From positions 36,415,126 to 36,479,125 of the forward strand of contig CM058237.1 of assembly GCA_030180135.1 (NCBI GenBank): DNA of 64,000 nucleotides, in the 5' to 3' direction. Shown here in pieces: positions 11,859 through 22,775 of the stretch. A program made the translations under genes and the position numbers. Under the pieces are notes generated by a model that searched no databases, was not told where the DNA came from, and was given only the letters and a program-made list of their open reading frames with translations. Within the stretch, counting starts at the first letter, position 1; every line of letters begins with the position of its first letter. This stretch comes from Orychophragmus violaceus (taxonomy: Eukaryota; Streptophyta; Magnoliopsida; Brassicales; Brassicaceae).

Positions 11859-13033
11859 TGATATATCATGGTTTTTCTAGGTTTTCAACCATGATATAGT
11901 TGTATATATTGAGTCTTTAACCTGGTTTTTCGAGTCTATTGAGTCTTCTACAGGTAGGCTTGCATTTGGAGCAAAGAGTAGGATTATAAGACGTTTCTGG
12001 CGATTTGTGCAATGAGCTGAAGTTGGAGTCTCGACCACGATTGGATGTCGACCGACATCACTTTAGTGTCGGTCGACATTGAGGGTGACATGATTTAAAC
12101 GCTTGAGTTGAAGACATCTTTTGAAGAATTGCAAAGTTGCCCAGAAGTTTTCTCTAATTCTAATCTAGCCCCAAAACGTGTTTAGGAGTTTAACTAGGTT
12201 TTTCAGACTCAGTATCATCTTATATTGTTCTTACTTTGTTCTTGCTTTGGAGATTGACAGATTTGGTGCCAAGGGGTTGTTCTTGCTACGTGTAACCTTT
12301 GAGAGAAGGATTTCGAACCCCTTTTGATCTATCTATTCAGTCTTTGGTTTTCTATTCAATGATGTGTTGTTTATCTGATAATATGTCTGAGTAGTAACCT
12401 AGTTAGATTTAGGAATTCTCATAGGGTTTTTATGCATGTTTAGATAACTGATTGACTAGGATTCTAAATCTATTCGTTCATCACCTAAGTTGCGTTTAAT
12501 ACTGAATTCTGAAGTGATCACCTAGGATTTAGATCTGAGACAATTAACTTAGCATGAGAGTGTGAGTTATAATCTGAGTTAACTTAGTGTGAGCAAATTG
12601 ACTAGATACAAAGAGATTTAGTTTAGGAGAATTGTGAACCGAAGAACCTGTTTTTAATGCTTGTTCAGAACTCTAGGATCACAAAGAGATTTGGATCACT
12701 AGGTTGCTAGATATAGAAATAATCTCAATGAGAGTTGGATTGTTTATCATTGTGATTCGTTCTTGAACTTGTGCTTAATCTGAATCCGGTTAGTTAAGTA
12801 TCTGGCATTGTATAATTCCCGAGAAGTTCCTAAGTCTGACGCCTTTCTTCCATTGAAAACACTATTCAATTTACTTGCATTCGTTTACTGCTTTCTCTTG
12901 GTTGGCTTAGCTTAACTGAAAGACATATAATCTGTCGTGTGAAACTTGAGTCCTTGTGGATACGATACCCTGAGTACTACATTCGCATAATTGTGCCCTT
13001 GCAGTAGAATAGGGATATAACTTTGACCTATCA
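11859..13033 (+). repeat. Athila 1 3' LTR
   Basis: It begins TGATATATCATGG after the polypurine tract and ends CTATCA, 1175 bp. It aligns with the remnant at 1-323 and with the LTR of Athila 2. A palindrome pair lies at 12045-12079. Confidence 0.85.
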
Positions 13034-13585
13034 CGTCAACCAACGAACTCGTTCCCTTGTAACGATATGTGAACAAAAATTCCACCGGTTTGGAGCTGCA
13101 CCCTTCCAACAGCCCTTTCGCCCGTCTTTCCGCGGCACGATCAAGGGCAGCCTGGACGCGCAAATCGGTCATACCTTCCACACGGTCGAACTCCTTCGCA
13201 GAGAAATCCAAACCAACAGAATCTGCGGATACATCCTCCAGCTCTGATCTACACCTTTTCTTCTCTGGTCGGCCAATATCCTCTTCAACCTCCAAATCCG
13301 CACCCTCCTCGTCAGAAAGAACAGCGTCGTTTAAAATAAATTCCTCATTATGATCAACATCGGCCCCATCATCTCCTGCCTCCTCCGCATCAACATTTCG
13401 GTCCTCCTGGACAACCCCCTATCTTCCTCAACCTGCTAGGAAGGAGTCACTGGTTCGTCAATCGTTGGCTCAACCGGCCGAGCGACACCCGTGTCCCCAA
13501 CAAGGTTGGGAACCGGCGGGCTATTAGGGACAGCCGCGAGAATCCTCGAAACGTAATCAAGCAGCTCAATTCTCCTTCGACTCAT
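13034..13585 (-). pseudogene. Antisense ORF in the 3' region of a Tat-lineage element
   Basis: On the minus strand a frame starts at ATG 13585 (MSRRRIELLDYVSRILAA) and, after a frameshift near 13435, continues as an acidic stretch (EEAGDDGADVDHNEEF) and a Lys/Arg-Glu-rich part with DLRVQAALDRAAERRAKG before the Athila LTR cuts it at 13033. I do not recognise the protein. Its place, antisense and just before a G-rich tract and an LTR, is the place where Tat-clade Gypsy elements often carry an extra antisense gene, so that is the most likely identity. A broken host gene cannot be excluded. Confidence 0.45.
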
Positions 13586-14199
13586 GCTCAGAAGACAAAC
13601 AACCAAACCCCAGAATTCTAATTAGAAGAAGACAGCAAAATAACGGTCAGTCACCGACAAAGCTGCGAAGCCAATCGGAAAAATTACCCAGCATCACCAG
13701 GAATTGCCTTAAAGGTGCAATCAAACCATTCCAAACCCCGGGAAAAAGAAACAAATCTCGAAGCAAAAACAAGACAAACCAGGGAATGTGAGGCATACCT
13801 ACCCGAAGACGATTCGCAGATAAACACATAAATCCGGCAAATGGAATTCCAAAATCGAGTCAACGAACGACGATGCTGGTCACTGAAAACCCAAAATCAG
13901 AGAAGGAAAGTTTCACTAAACACAAAGACAGACAAAGCAAGAGCCACATAAGGAAAGCAAAAACTTAAGAAAAATGATGGAAACTGAAGAGACGAAGACT
14001 CAAAAGGGGGTTTTTATAGAGAAACAATAACCCGAAAAGTCGCGCTGTCTGCGGTTCGCGTCTCTTCAACTTTCAAGCCGCGTAAGGAATCCAACGGTCA
14101 AATCAGCACCGAGCATAGCCAGATAAGCCGACCAGATTTCTGTCTGACTTAGGAATTCAAAATTCATCGACTCCGACTCAAGCCGAAGACCGACGAACT
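13586..14199 (+). other. Noncoding 3' part of Tat element 2
   Basis: No convincing coding frame. The region would hold the promoter of the antisense ORF, if that ORF is real. Confidence 0.35.
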
Positions 14200-14218
14200 G
14201 GGGGGGGGGGGGGGGGGG
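14200..14218 (+). repeat. Run of 19 G at the Tat polypurine tract
   Basis: Nineteen consecutive G precede CTAATTGTTAGATATGGG, the apparent LTR start. Tat-clade elements have a short G-rich polypurine tract here, so this looks like an expanded tract or an assembly artefact. Confidence 0.8.
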
Positions 14219-14223
14219 CTAAT

Positions 14224-14640
14224 TGTTAGATATGGGTTTAGCACCCCATCCATAAGCCCATTGAAATCTGCCACCTCATCAAAAATATTTCGGCCCAAAG
14301 ACTAAAGCCCGCGAGGAGTCAACATCCCAACAAGGAGTCTGACCATTCTCTTTATAAATGGACCAATCATTATTCATTTTATACACATTGTAACTTGTGA
14401 AGGCTCCGAGCTACACTTATAAAGTGACGAGCCCAAGCAATCTTTAGGGAGCACCTCTATCGACGGACTCACGTCTCGTAATCCTGTTCATTGTTCGGCT
14501 CCGCTCTTATCATTAATACAGAGAGTTTTCGACCCCACTTTTAATCTATTCTCATCTTGTTAGTTCGGACCCCTTTGATCGTAACTCTGACTCTTGCGCA
14601 CCTAGCTTAGTCATTGCAATCATATATGTCAAAATATACT
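14224..14640 (+). repeat. Probable 3' LTR of Tat element 2
   Basis: It starts TGTTAGATATGGG after the G tract and has LTR-like content: CTTTATAAATGG near 14350 as a possible TATA region and CATTAATACAGAGAG downstream. The right border is uncertain because no second copy is in the window. Confidence 0.45.
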
Positions 14641-15618
14641 TATGAAACTGATAAGCTGGGTGGACACCCCATATTTTCAAGCGATACGGGTCAATCCCTT
14701 CAGGGAGAACTTATGATCCTCATCAAACAGCCATCATTGTTCTCCTAGGGAATAGCGTTACTCCATGGTCACAAGCGTTGATCTCCATGTGGTCTCTAAA
14801 ATCTGTTTGAGTGCGGCCGCCCTAAATTCATGAAAGAATAGACATGAAAGTCAAGATTAGGGATAACTCATCAATCATCCCTCTAAGTAGAAAATATGAA
14901 AGAGAAGAGAGAGGGGTATGTGAGAGGTAATTAAATGTTTCTCTTGTTTATATATGAAACCATATAGAAAAGAGCTCCAACCCCAGCTCTTTCATCATTC
15001 AGTAACCTTCATATGTCAATTAAAAATCATCAACAAATAGGAGCTCCGATATATGGACGAATCTCCTCATTTACTCTCAAATAATTCATCAGCACGACAC
15101 TCTCTGTTAAATGAGCCTTACTTGGCATCATAGAGTCTTCGGGAGAAAGCCCCCTCATTTTCTCTCTTATGAGTCTTTGTGTCCTTCCTCCTTGTGCATG
15201 ATGATCTCGAAATCCGAAGAACCACCACATGAGATTGTCATCATCCCCAGTGGATGAAAACTTATTATATGCTCATTGTTTATGACATCCATTACAGAAA
15301 CCCCTAACTTATGTAGAAGCCCATAAAATGGAATATATATACTATTTTATCCCGAAAAATATTTAAGTTATACAAAATATATCTGAATTCAAACTAAACA
15401 AAGAAAAGTATATTAAACTGAAATAAAAGTCGGTCATATGTAGATATAATTTTCAGAATTCAAATAACTCAAAACTCATAATATTCGATATGAACCGATC
15501 CGAATATCCATATCTAGTATTGATGTTAAAATATGACTATTGTCAGACAAAGGACACAACATGTGACCTCTAGACCATTAACAATGTCTTTGAACCGTTA
15601 GCCATAATGGTTTATGTT
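14641..15618. other. Unassigned sequence, perhaps an old Copia relic
   Basis: No coding frame is supported. The block TTTGAGTGCGGCC at 14806-14818 also occurs in the noncoding 3' regions of Copia A and C, hinting at an eroded Copia 3' end. The rest shows nothing recognisable. Confidence 0.3.
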
Positions 15619-15623
15619 AGGGT

Positions 15624-16260
15624 TGAAGGATGTTTTGGTGTTAATCCAGATTCAATTCTCAGATTCAACAGTTCCTAAACATGCGGATCTAGGTTCTCTT
15701 GAATAGAAACATTATGGATCTCACCTTATACCTGTTTATGCAGCGGAAAGAGAAGGTATGGCTTGAGATCAGCAGAACCACCGAGAGATGGATCCTCCAA
15801 AGGCTCACACACGCTTCACAGGAAATGGCTGCTAGACCGAGCAGGAGAGGAGGCGCAGAGAGGAAGAGAGGCTCGCGGCTGGGTTAGGGTTAGAGGAGAA
15901 AGAGAGTTGGCTTTTAATTCATTAAAACCCTTCTCTTTCCCTTTTGGGCTTTTGGGCCCAAATGCCAATCTGATTAAATCCCTTGGATTTAATCAGACCC
16001 ATTAATCTCTCTCCAAGTACGACAAATGCCTAGCACTTTTACCGTACTTCTGCTAAATCGTTCCTACACATTTTCCTGTTAGCTTAAGCGTGTGACCCAT
16101 ATGGGATCATATAATAAAGGCAATAAGTCCGAGACTTATAGATCATGAGCGGACTCTAGCAAGCCATCATGACCCCCAGTATTATATGACTTATGTCTGA
16201 TCATTGACATACTCTTACTTTCTAGAGACAGTACCGAGATTACTGGACACAATTCCAACA
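15624..16260 (-). repeat. Copia B 3' LTR
   Basis: On the plus strand it begins TGAAGGATGTTTTGG and ends AATTCCAACA. It contains the three-arm fold at about 16111-16190, with arms GATCATGA/TCATGACC and ATAAGTC/GACTTAT. Short open frames inside are identical in both LTRs and are not genes. Confidence 0.92.
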
Positions 16261-17109
16261 ATCTCCCACTTGTACTGGAATCTCTGTATTCATAATCCTT
16301 TTGTCACAATATCTCGATTAGTCATAAGGCAAGATTAGTGTCATCCTTATAAAGCCTAATCTTGTTCATCGGACTCTGATTCGATACTGACAATCCAAAC
16401 GACTCGGGACAGTCCGTTTGAGCATGGCCATGCATTTTCCAGTATTCAAATCTCCGATTGGCCTAGAGATATTCACTCCATTTATATTGGAGGGACAAAT
16501 TCCGTCTTGTTCCATCACTGTAAACTACTCATTTCATAATGTACCCAAACAAGGTCCTTATAACTATCGCAGAACGATAGCGTTAGACAATGATCAAAGT
16601 GCATTAGTCCATGTGCAGTCACATGCATGCGAACTCAGGTCTAAGGACTATACTCTATAGTCGTAGTGAGAATCTCTTATGACACAGATATAAATATCCA
16701 GAAGAGTTCTCATAATCGGGTCTTGTCCGGTCGTATGTTCCCAACATACACCTATGTATTGACTTTTATGCCGCGCATCTATGACACACTGAGACTTTGT
16801 CATAAGTCACATACCAATCCAGTCTCTCACGGTTGTTGGTGTTCCAATTTCAACAACCTTCGACTAGGGACTGAATGATATAAGCCAACTATCAAATATA
16901 GGGTCTCATGATCAAGCTAAATGACTTTGATGACTCAAGATCAAGGCACTTACTTCGATGACCTATAAAATGGTTTATATCACTTTGGAACGATTATTTC
17001 ATCACAGTTAAAATAATCTTGAAATAATAATTTCATTAAACATAAAAATGTTTTACAAGAACATATCAAATAACTAAATAAAGCCCTCAAACTCCCACTC
17101 AAATTTAGA
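16261..17109 (-). other. Copia B polypurine tract and noncoding 3' region
   Basis: AAGTGGGAGAT on the minus strand adjoins the LTR. The 840 bases from there to the stop codon are noncoding but collinear with the same region of Copia A and C, including the GACTATACTC hairpin and the block CACGGTTGTTGGTG near 16830. Confidence 0.65.
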
Positions 17110-20100
17110 TTACATTTCAATGTCTCTAATGCCTACAGCTTCAGTCAGGAACTCGAGCTTAGGCCTTGGGAGTGGCTTTGTCAACGGATCAGCGACGTTA
17201 TCATCTGTTTGAACTCGGCTGATCTTGACTTCCTTTCTATTAATGATGTCACGTATCAAGTGAAATCTTCTTAGAACATGCTTGGATTTCTGGTGTGATC
17301 TAGGTTCCTTTGCCTGAGCAATAGCACCATTGTTATCACAAAACAGTGCCAGAGGCTCAGCCGCATCTGGTATCACACCTAGTTCAATAATGAACTTTCG
17401 TATCCAAACAGCTTCCTTCGCAGCTTCTGAGGCGGCGATATATTCAGCTTCTGTAGTGGAATCAGCAACGGTGTCTTGCTTGGAGCTTCTCCAACTGATT
17501 GCACCGCCATTCAGACAAAAGATATAACCGGACTGTGACCGGAAATCATCTTGGTCTGTCTGGAAACTTGCGTCCGTGAATCCACTGACTTTAAGCACAT
17601 CACTTCCACCGTACACCAAGAACTTATCCTTAGTATGTCTTAGATACTTCAAGATATTCTTTACGGCAACCCAATGGTTTTCACCTGGATTTGACTGGTA
17701 TCTACTCGTCATGCTCAATGCATAAGCAACATCAGGACGAGTACAGATCATGGCATACATGACAGATCCTATTGCAGATGCATAAGGAATATTCTTCATG
17801 AGCTCAAGCTCAGCAGCCGTCGTAGGGCTCTGCTTCTTGCTTAGCGTTGTGCCATGTACCATTGGCGTGAAGCCCTTCTTGGAATCTTTCATGCTGAATC
17901 TTTGTAGGACTTTGTCAATGTATGAATCTTGACACAAGCCTATCAGCCTTCTAGATCTATCCCGGTAGATCCTGATTCCAAGAACGTATGCGGCTTCACC
18001 CATGTCTTTCATGGAAAAACAACTTCCAAGCCAGTCCTTTACCGACTTTAGCATTGGAACGTCGTTTCCGAGAAGCAGTATGTCATCGACATACAGAATA
18101 AGAAATACTATCTTGCTCCCACTAGTTTTCTTATACACGCATTGTTCTTCTTCGTTTCTGATGAAGTCAAATTGCTTGATCGCTTCATCAAAACGAAGAT
18201 TCCAGCTCCTCGATGCTTGCTTCAATCCATAAATGGATTTATGAAGCTTGCATACTTTCCCAGCATTCTTTGGATCTATGTAACCGTCAGGTTGCGTCAT
18301 ATACACATCCTCTTCCAGAATACCGTTCAGGAAGGCGGTTTTCACGTCCATCTGCCAAATTTCATAATCATGAAAAGCTGCAGTTGCTAGTAGAATCCGA
18401 ATAGATTTCATCATAGCCACTGGTGAATAGGTTTCATCGTAATCCACACCGTGAACTTGTCTGAAACCTTTTGCCACCAACCTGGCTTTATAAATCTGGA
18501 CATTTCCATCCACGTCAATCTTCTTCTTGAAGATCCATTTGCACTCGATGGCTTTTACACCAGCGGGTAAGTCAACCAACGAAAACACTTGGTTGACCGA
18601 CATGGAGTCCATTTCGGAATCAGTGGCCTTGCGCCACTTAGAGGAATCTGGGCCCATCATGGCTTGATTGAAGTTCGATGGTTCATCACCATCAATGATC
18701 AGAAGATCATGACAGTTAGTCACGAGGAATCCTTGATATCTCTCGGGTTCGTGACGGATCCTCCCGGATCTTCGAACTTCAGGTACTACAGGTTCAGGCT
18801 CTACAATTTCTTGTAGGTCCTCCTGCTGCTCTTCCTCATTAGGTTGAGCAGTATCCTGTTCATCTTGAATTTCTTCAAGCAGTACCTTACTCCCACTGTC
18901 TTTCTTAGAGAGAAATTCTCTCTCAAGAAAGTTACAATCCCGGGCAACAAAGATCTTGTTCTCGGAACGTAGATAGAAGTAATAAGCCTTGGTTTCCTTC
19001 GGATAACCAATGAAGTAGCATTTATCAGACTTTGGTGTAAGCTTGTCTGAGATTAATCTCTTGACATAGGCTTCACAACCCCAAATTCTAAGATAAGACA
19101 GCACTGGAGCCAATCCAGTCCATAATTCATATGGTGTCTTTGCTACTGCTTTCGATGGCGCTCTATTTAGAGTGAACACTGCTGTTAGCAGAGCATATCC
19201 CCAAAGGGATATTGGAAGGTCTGTGTGACTCATCATAGATCGAACCATATCCAATAAGGTCCGATTTCTCCTCTCAGACACACCATTCCATTGAGGTGTT
19301 CCGGGAGGAGTGAGTTGGGATACGATCCCACACTCTCTTAGATGATCACTGAATTCTTGGCTTAAGTATTCTCCTCCTCGGTCGGACCGAAGAGCCTTAA
19401 TGCTTTTGCCAAGTTGATTCTGTACTTCATTTTGGAATTCTCTGAACTTCTCAAAAGATTCAGACTTATGTTTCATTAAATAAACATATCCATACCTACT
19501 GAAATCATCAGTGAAGGTAATGAAGTACTGATAGTTTCCTCTTGCATTTGTGGACATTGGGCCACACACATCAGTGTGTATCAGGCCCAATAAGTCACTG
19601 GCCCTCTCGTTAGGTTTATTAAAGGGGGCCCGTGTCATTTTGCCCATCATGCCGGATTCGCATTTCTCACATGACTCAAAGTCAAATGAGCCAAGAAGTC
19701 CATTCGAATGAAGCCTCTTGATGCGTTTCTCGCTGATGTGCCCTAAACGACAATGCCATAGAAACGTTCGGTTCTCCTCATTAGGTTTGAACCGTTTGGT
19801 ATTAATGTTATAAATTGGCGCGGATTGATCGAGTATGTAAAGCCCATTCGTAAGAGGGGCAGAACCATAGAACAAATTGTTGCGATTGAAGGAACATAAT
19901 TTATTCTTAACTGAAAAATCATAACCTTCCAAATCCAACAAAGAAATTGAAATAATATTTCTGCTTATAGCAGGTACAAAATAACAATTATTGAGTTCTA
20001 AAATCAATCCCGAAGGTAAAGACAACAAGTATGTGCCTACAGCTAGTGCTGGAACTTTCGCTCCATTCCCAACTCGTAGCTCCACTTGTCCTTGCTTCAG

Positions 20101-21087
20101 CCTTCTACTGTTGCTGAGTGCCTGCATATTAGTACAAATATTAGCCCCACAACCAGTATCCATAACCCATGAGGTATTATCAGAAGTAGTTGTATTAACT
20201 TCTATAACAAAAATACCTGTCGAAGAAGTCTCGAGAGTCTTCTTCTTCAATTCCTTTAGACCTTTTTGGAATTTCTTACATTCTCTCCTCCAATGCCCTG
20301 GTTCTTTACAGAACCTGCATATGTCAGTTGGCCCAGCCTTGGACTTGGGCTTGGGCTTTGGCGTGTCCTTGTCCGCGACTTGGACAGCCTTGGCCTTTCC
20401 CTTATCCTTAGCAGAGGATTTCTTAAACCCCTTGCCCTTTTGCACCATAAGCACATTGGGGTCCTTGGCGGTTTTCCTCAAGTTGGGCTCTGCAGTCTTG
20501 AGCATTCCGTGAAGCTCAGGCAATGTCTTACTCAAGCCATGCATGTTAAAGTTCAGAATGAACTGATCATAGCTTGCAGGTAATGACTGCAGAATGATGT
20601 CGCAAGCAAGTTCCTGGCTGATAGGGCAGTCGAGTTTCTGAAGATGATCGAGATAACCCATCATCTTCAAGACATGAGGACTCACTGCCGCATTTACAGC
20701 CAACTTACAGTCTAAGAGGTTCTTAACTGTTTGAAACCTCTCAGTCCTTGCTTGCTCCTGAAAAAGCGATTTCAGGCTTGCCATTATCTCAATTGGTGAC
20801 AACACACTCTCGAACTGCATTTGCAGCTCAGCAGTCATTGTCGCCAACATAAGGCAATACACATCATTTTCATCTGACGAATGCTTTTCCCAAGCATTAT
20901 GCAGAGTCCTGGCGGCATTGTTAGCAGGCCTCTCGGGGAGAGGATCACGAAGGACATAATCCTTCTTCTCCTGCTTGAGGACCAGCCTCAAGTTCCTTGA
21001 CCACGTCAGGAAGTTCGTTCCAGTCAGCTTCTCCTTCTCGAGAACAGACCGGATTGAGAATGTGTTTTGTGTGCTTGTAGTAGTCAT
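17110..21087 (-). CDS. Copia B gag-pol polyprotein, 1325 aa, intact
   Basis: This single frame encodes all proteins for autonomous retrotransposition; it would be cleaved by its own protease in a cytoplasmic particle. Order by residue: capsid-like gag (1-250); CCHC knuckle C257-C260-H265-C270; aspartic protease with D310-T-G; integrase zinc site H445, H450, C473, C476; integrase core D506, D569, E605 (the last two 35 residues apart, as in Copia); reverse transcriptase with FLNGILEE near 919 and YVDD at 999-1002; RNase H with D1172 (TDAS), E1213/E1215 and D1251. No catalytic residue is missing. The ATG at 21087 precedes the conserved FSIRSVLEKEKL stretch seen in Copia A, C and D, so it is the natural start. 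Length is usual for the family. Confidence 0.95.
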   Translation of the reverse strand: MTTTSTQNTFSIRSVLEKEKLTGTNFLTWSRNLRLVLKQEKKDYVLRDPLPERPANNAARTLHNAWEKHSSDENDVYCLMLATMTAELQMQFESVLSPIEIMASLKSLFQEQARTERFQTVKNLLDCKLAVNAAVSPHVLKMMGYLDHLQKLDCPISQELACDIILQSLPASYDQFILNFNMHGLSKTLPELHGMLKTAEPNLRKTAKDPNVLMVQKGKGFKKSSAKDKGKAKAVQVADKDTPKPKPKSKAGPTDICRFCKEPGHWRRECKKFQKGLKELKKKTLETSSTGIFVIEVNTTTSDNTSWVMDTGCGANICTNMQALSNSRRLKQGQVELRVGNGAKVPALAVGTYLLSLPSGLILELNNCYFVPAISRNIISISLLDLEGYDFSVKNKLCSFNRNNLFYGSAPLTNGLYILDQSAPIYNINTKRFKPNEENRTFLWHCRLGHISEKRIKRLHSNGLLGSFDFESCEKCESGMMGKMTRAPFNKPNERASDLLGLIHTDVCGPMSTNARGNYQYFITFTDDFSRYGYVYLMKHKSESFEKFREFQNEVQNQLGKSIKALRSDRGGEYLSQEFSDHLRECGIVSQLTPPGTPQWNGVSERRNRTLLDMVRSMMSHTDLPISLWGYALLTAVFTLNRAPSKAVAKTPYELWTGLAPVLSYLRIWGCEAYVKRLISDKLTPKSDKCYFIGYPKETKAYYFYLRSENKIFVARDCNFLEREFLSKKDSGSKVLLEEIQDEQDTAQPNEEEQQEDLQEIVEPEPVVPEVRRSGRIRHEPERYQGFLVTNCHDLLIIDGDEPSNFNQAMMGPDSSKWRKATDSEMDSMSVNQVFSLVDLPAGVKAIECKWIFKKKIDVDGNVQIYKARLVAKGFRQVHGVDYDETYSPVAMMKSIRILLATAAFHDYEIWQMDVKTAFLNGILEEDVYMTQPDGYIDPKNAGKVCKLHKSIYGLKQASRSWNLRFDEAIKQFDFIRNEEEQCVYKKTSGSKIVFLILYVDDILLLGNDVPMLKSVKDWLGSCFSMKDMGEAAYVLGIRIYRDRSRRLIGLCQDSYIDKVLQRFSMKDSKKGFTPMVHGTTLSKKQSPTTAAELELMKNIPYASAIGSVMYAMICTRPDVAYALSMTSRYQSNPGENHWVAVKNILKYLRHTKDKFLVYGGSDVLKVSGFTDASFQTDQDDFRSQSGYIFCLNGGAISWRSSKQDTVADSTTEAEYIAASEAAKEAVWIRKFIIELGVIPDAAEPLALFCDNNGAIAQAKEPRSHQKSKHVLRRFHLIRDIINRKEVKISRVQTDDNVADPLTKPLPRPKLEFLTEAVGIRDIEM

Positions 21088-22760
21088 AGCTGAAATATAT
21101 AAGATAAAAGGTTATTAGTTAATATGTTCAATATGATTAATCTTATATTATACTTAATATGATCAATCATGCATTATATTCAATAACCTAAGTTACCCTC
21201 AACAGAATCTAATGATTCCAAGATCCACATATAACTAAGATCAAAGTGGGCCACTGGCCATCACCCAACCTTAGCTTATATCGGTAAGCCCTATGTCGGC
21301 TAATTATATCCGTGATATAACTCTTGGTTGTGAATCTGGGCCCGAGGCCCAATCCACTCTGATGTCTCAAGGCCCGGGACTCCCGATGGCCTAGTCAAGA
21401 AAACCAGACTATACAGTCATGTAATCATTAATGTCTGGGACTCCCAATGACATTTATGAATCACAAACCGTCTTATCCACGCAAAAGTAGACACCCTCAC
21501 ACTGTAAGGCCATGAATACAATTGAATGGGCTTCGACAGCTGACATAGAATGGACAAGACATCCAACGCTTGATATTATTTGAGGTTCGTAGGTTTATTA
21601 AAATTTCATTCCCAAAATAGAAGATTACTATTTCGGGAAACTTTCTATTTTGGAAACCTACTATTTTTGGAAACTTTCTAAAATTGGAAACTTTCTAAAA
21701 ACGGAAACTTTCTAACTTTAGAAATTTCTTAAAATCCAAAACCCGCAAATCTAGAAACTTCTATTTTAAGAAACTTTCTAATTTCAAAATTTCGGAAACT
21801 TTAATTTAAAATCGATTTATATAACTTTATAAAATAAATTTTAAATTAATCTGAAGAAAAAGACTCAAATAATTGGCCCAATTGTTTTAACTTCTTGGCC
21901 CGAGGCCCAAGAATTGGTCCATGTCCAAGACATTACCCAATTGTCCAATTAAATGACATAACCGGTCTGGTTCATTAAAATTGGTCTAACCAAATTTTAA
22001 TTACTACGATGACCACAATTGTCAACCGGTTATTTACTAAACCGGATTTTCTCAATTTATTTGGTCCAACCAAATCAAATTAGAAAATCCTGGTTTAGGC
22101 ACAAAATCCAATTTTTTGACTTTGGATTTCTTATCCCGGTTTAACCAGAATTTAATAAAATTATTAAATCTGTTTATTAAACCGAGACGTTTAATTTTAA
22201 TCAAAATTTTAAACCGAGCCATTAACCGAACCGAACCGATTGAACCGTTCATGATCACGTTGCCCTAGCTTTGCGATCAAGGAACGATCGTCCAGCCGCA
22301 AGCGGGACGATCGCGGGACGATCCGAGATCGAGACGATGCCCAGCTTCGGACGGGACGCGACAGCCGGACGGGACGCGACAGCCGGGAGAGCTCGGGTCA
22401 GGCGGGACGATCGCGGGACGATGCTGGCGGGACGAGACGCGATCCATGCGATCGGCTATCGCACGATCCATGCGATCATCGGCCCCTTCTCCACGCGATC
22501 GTTCGGGACGCCTCTTGGTCGATTGATCGACCGATCCATGCTATCGGTTTGGTCGATACATGCGATTTGTTTGGTCGATCGGATCAAACCTTGGCCGATC
22601 ACAAAACAAGTCATATAGCTTGTTTGCGATTTGATTAGTGTGTTTAGGGTTCAATTCTTGTTTCTTAAGTGATTTATCTTATCAGTAGTTGATTCAAAAA
22701 CACTTCTAAACAGATTAAACAACCTAAACATGAATCTAAACAAGAAATCCTAAGAACCAA
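21088..22760 (-). other. Copia B 5' leader
   Basis: The long untranslated leader between primer site and gag is AT-rich near gag, with repeated GAAACTTTCTA blocks at about 21600-21800. It then has ACCGGT/AACCG-type boxes (about 21960-22250) and a GC-rich cluster of CGATC and GGACGA repeats (about 22262-22590). The same order, boxes then CGATCG-rich cluster toward the primer site, holds for Copia A, C and D. Short frames inside are repeat-derived. Confidence 0.55.
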
Positions 22761-22774
22761 TGGCTCTGATACCA
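22761..22774 (-). other. Copia B primer binding site
   Basis: TGGTATCAGAGCCA on the minus strand, one base inside the 5' LTR, matches the initiator tRNA-Met 3' end. Confidence 0.92.
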
Positions 22775-22775
22775 C

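Larger units (their letters stand above)
1..13033 (+). mobile_element. Athila-lineage (Ty3/Gypsy) retrotransposon 1, interrupted by Copia A
   Basis: The order is 5' LTR remnant (1-323), tRNA-Asp-type primer site (330-347), gag (536-709 and 7837-9282), protease region (about 9504-10524), a long noncoding 3' part with two polypurine tracts, and a 3' LTR (11859-13033). The left end lies outside the window. Gag has the Athila hallmark CPHHGF region and protease ends in the LILGRPFL motif. No reverse transcriptase, RNase H or integrase is found between 10525 and the 3' LTR, so the copy is non-autonomous. It sits inside the antisense ORF of a Tat-lineage element, whose reading is cut at 13033/13034. 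Copia A was inserted later into gag, with a 5-bp target duplication. Confidence 0.85.

Noticed and set aside
15699..15887. 62-80 codon frames within the Copia B LTRs (also 22851-23157)
   Set aside because: Present in both LTRs only because the LTRs are near identical; overlapping frames, no domain.
19991..20583. Long plus-strand frames opposite Copia B gag (up to 173 codons)
   Set aside because: Lie antisense to a well-supported coding region and have the composition of a shadow frame.
22271..22618. 115-codon frame in the Copia B leader
   Set aside because: Arises from GGACGA/CGATC repeats; opposite strand is open too; no homology recognised.
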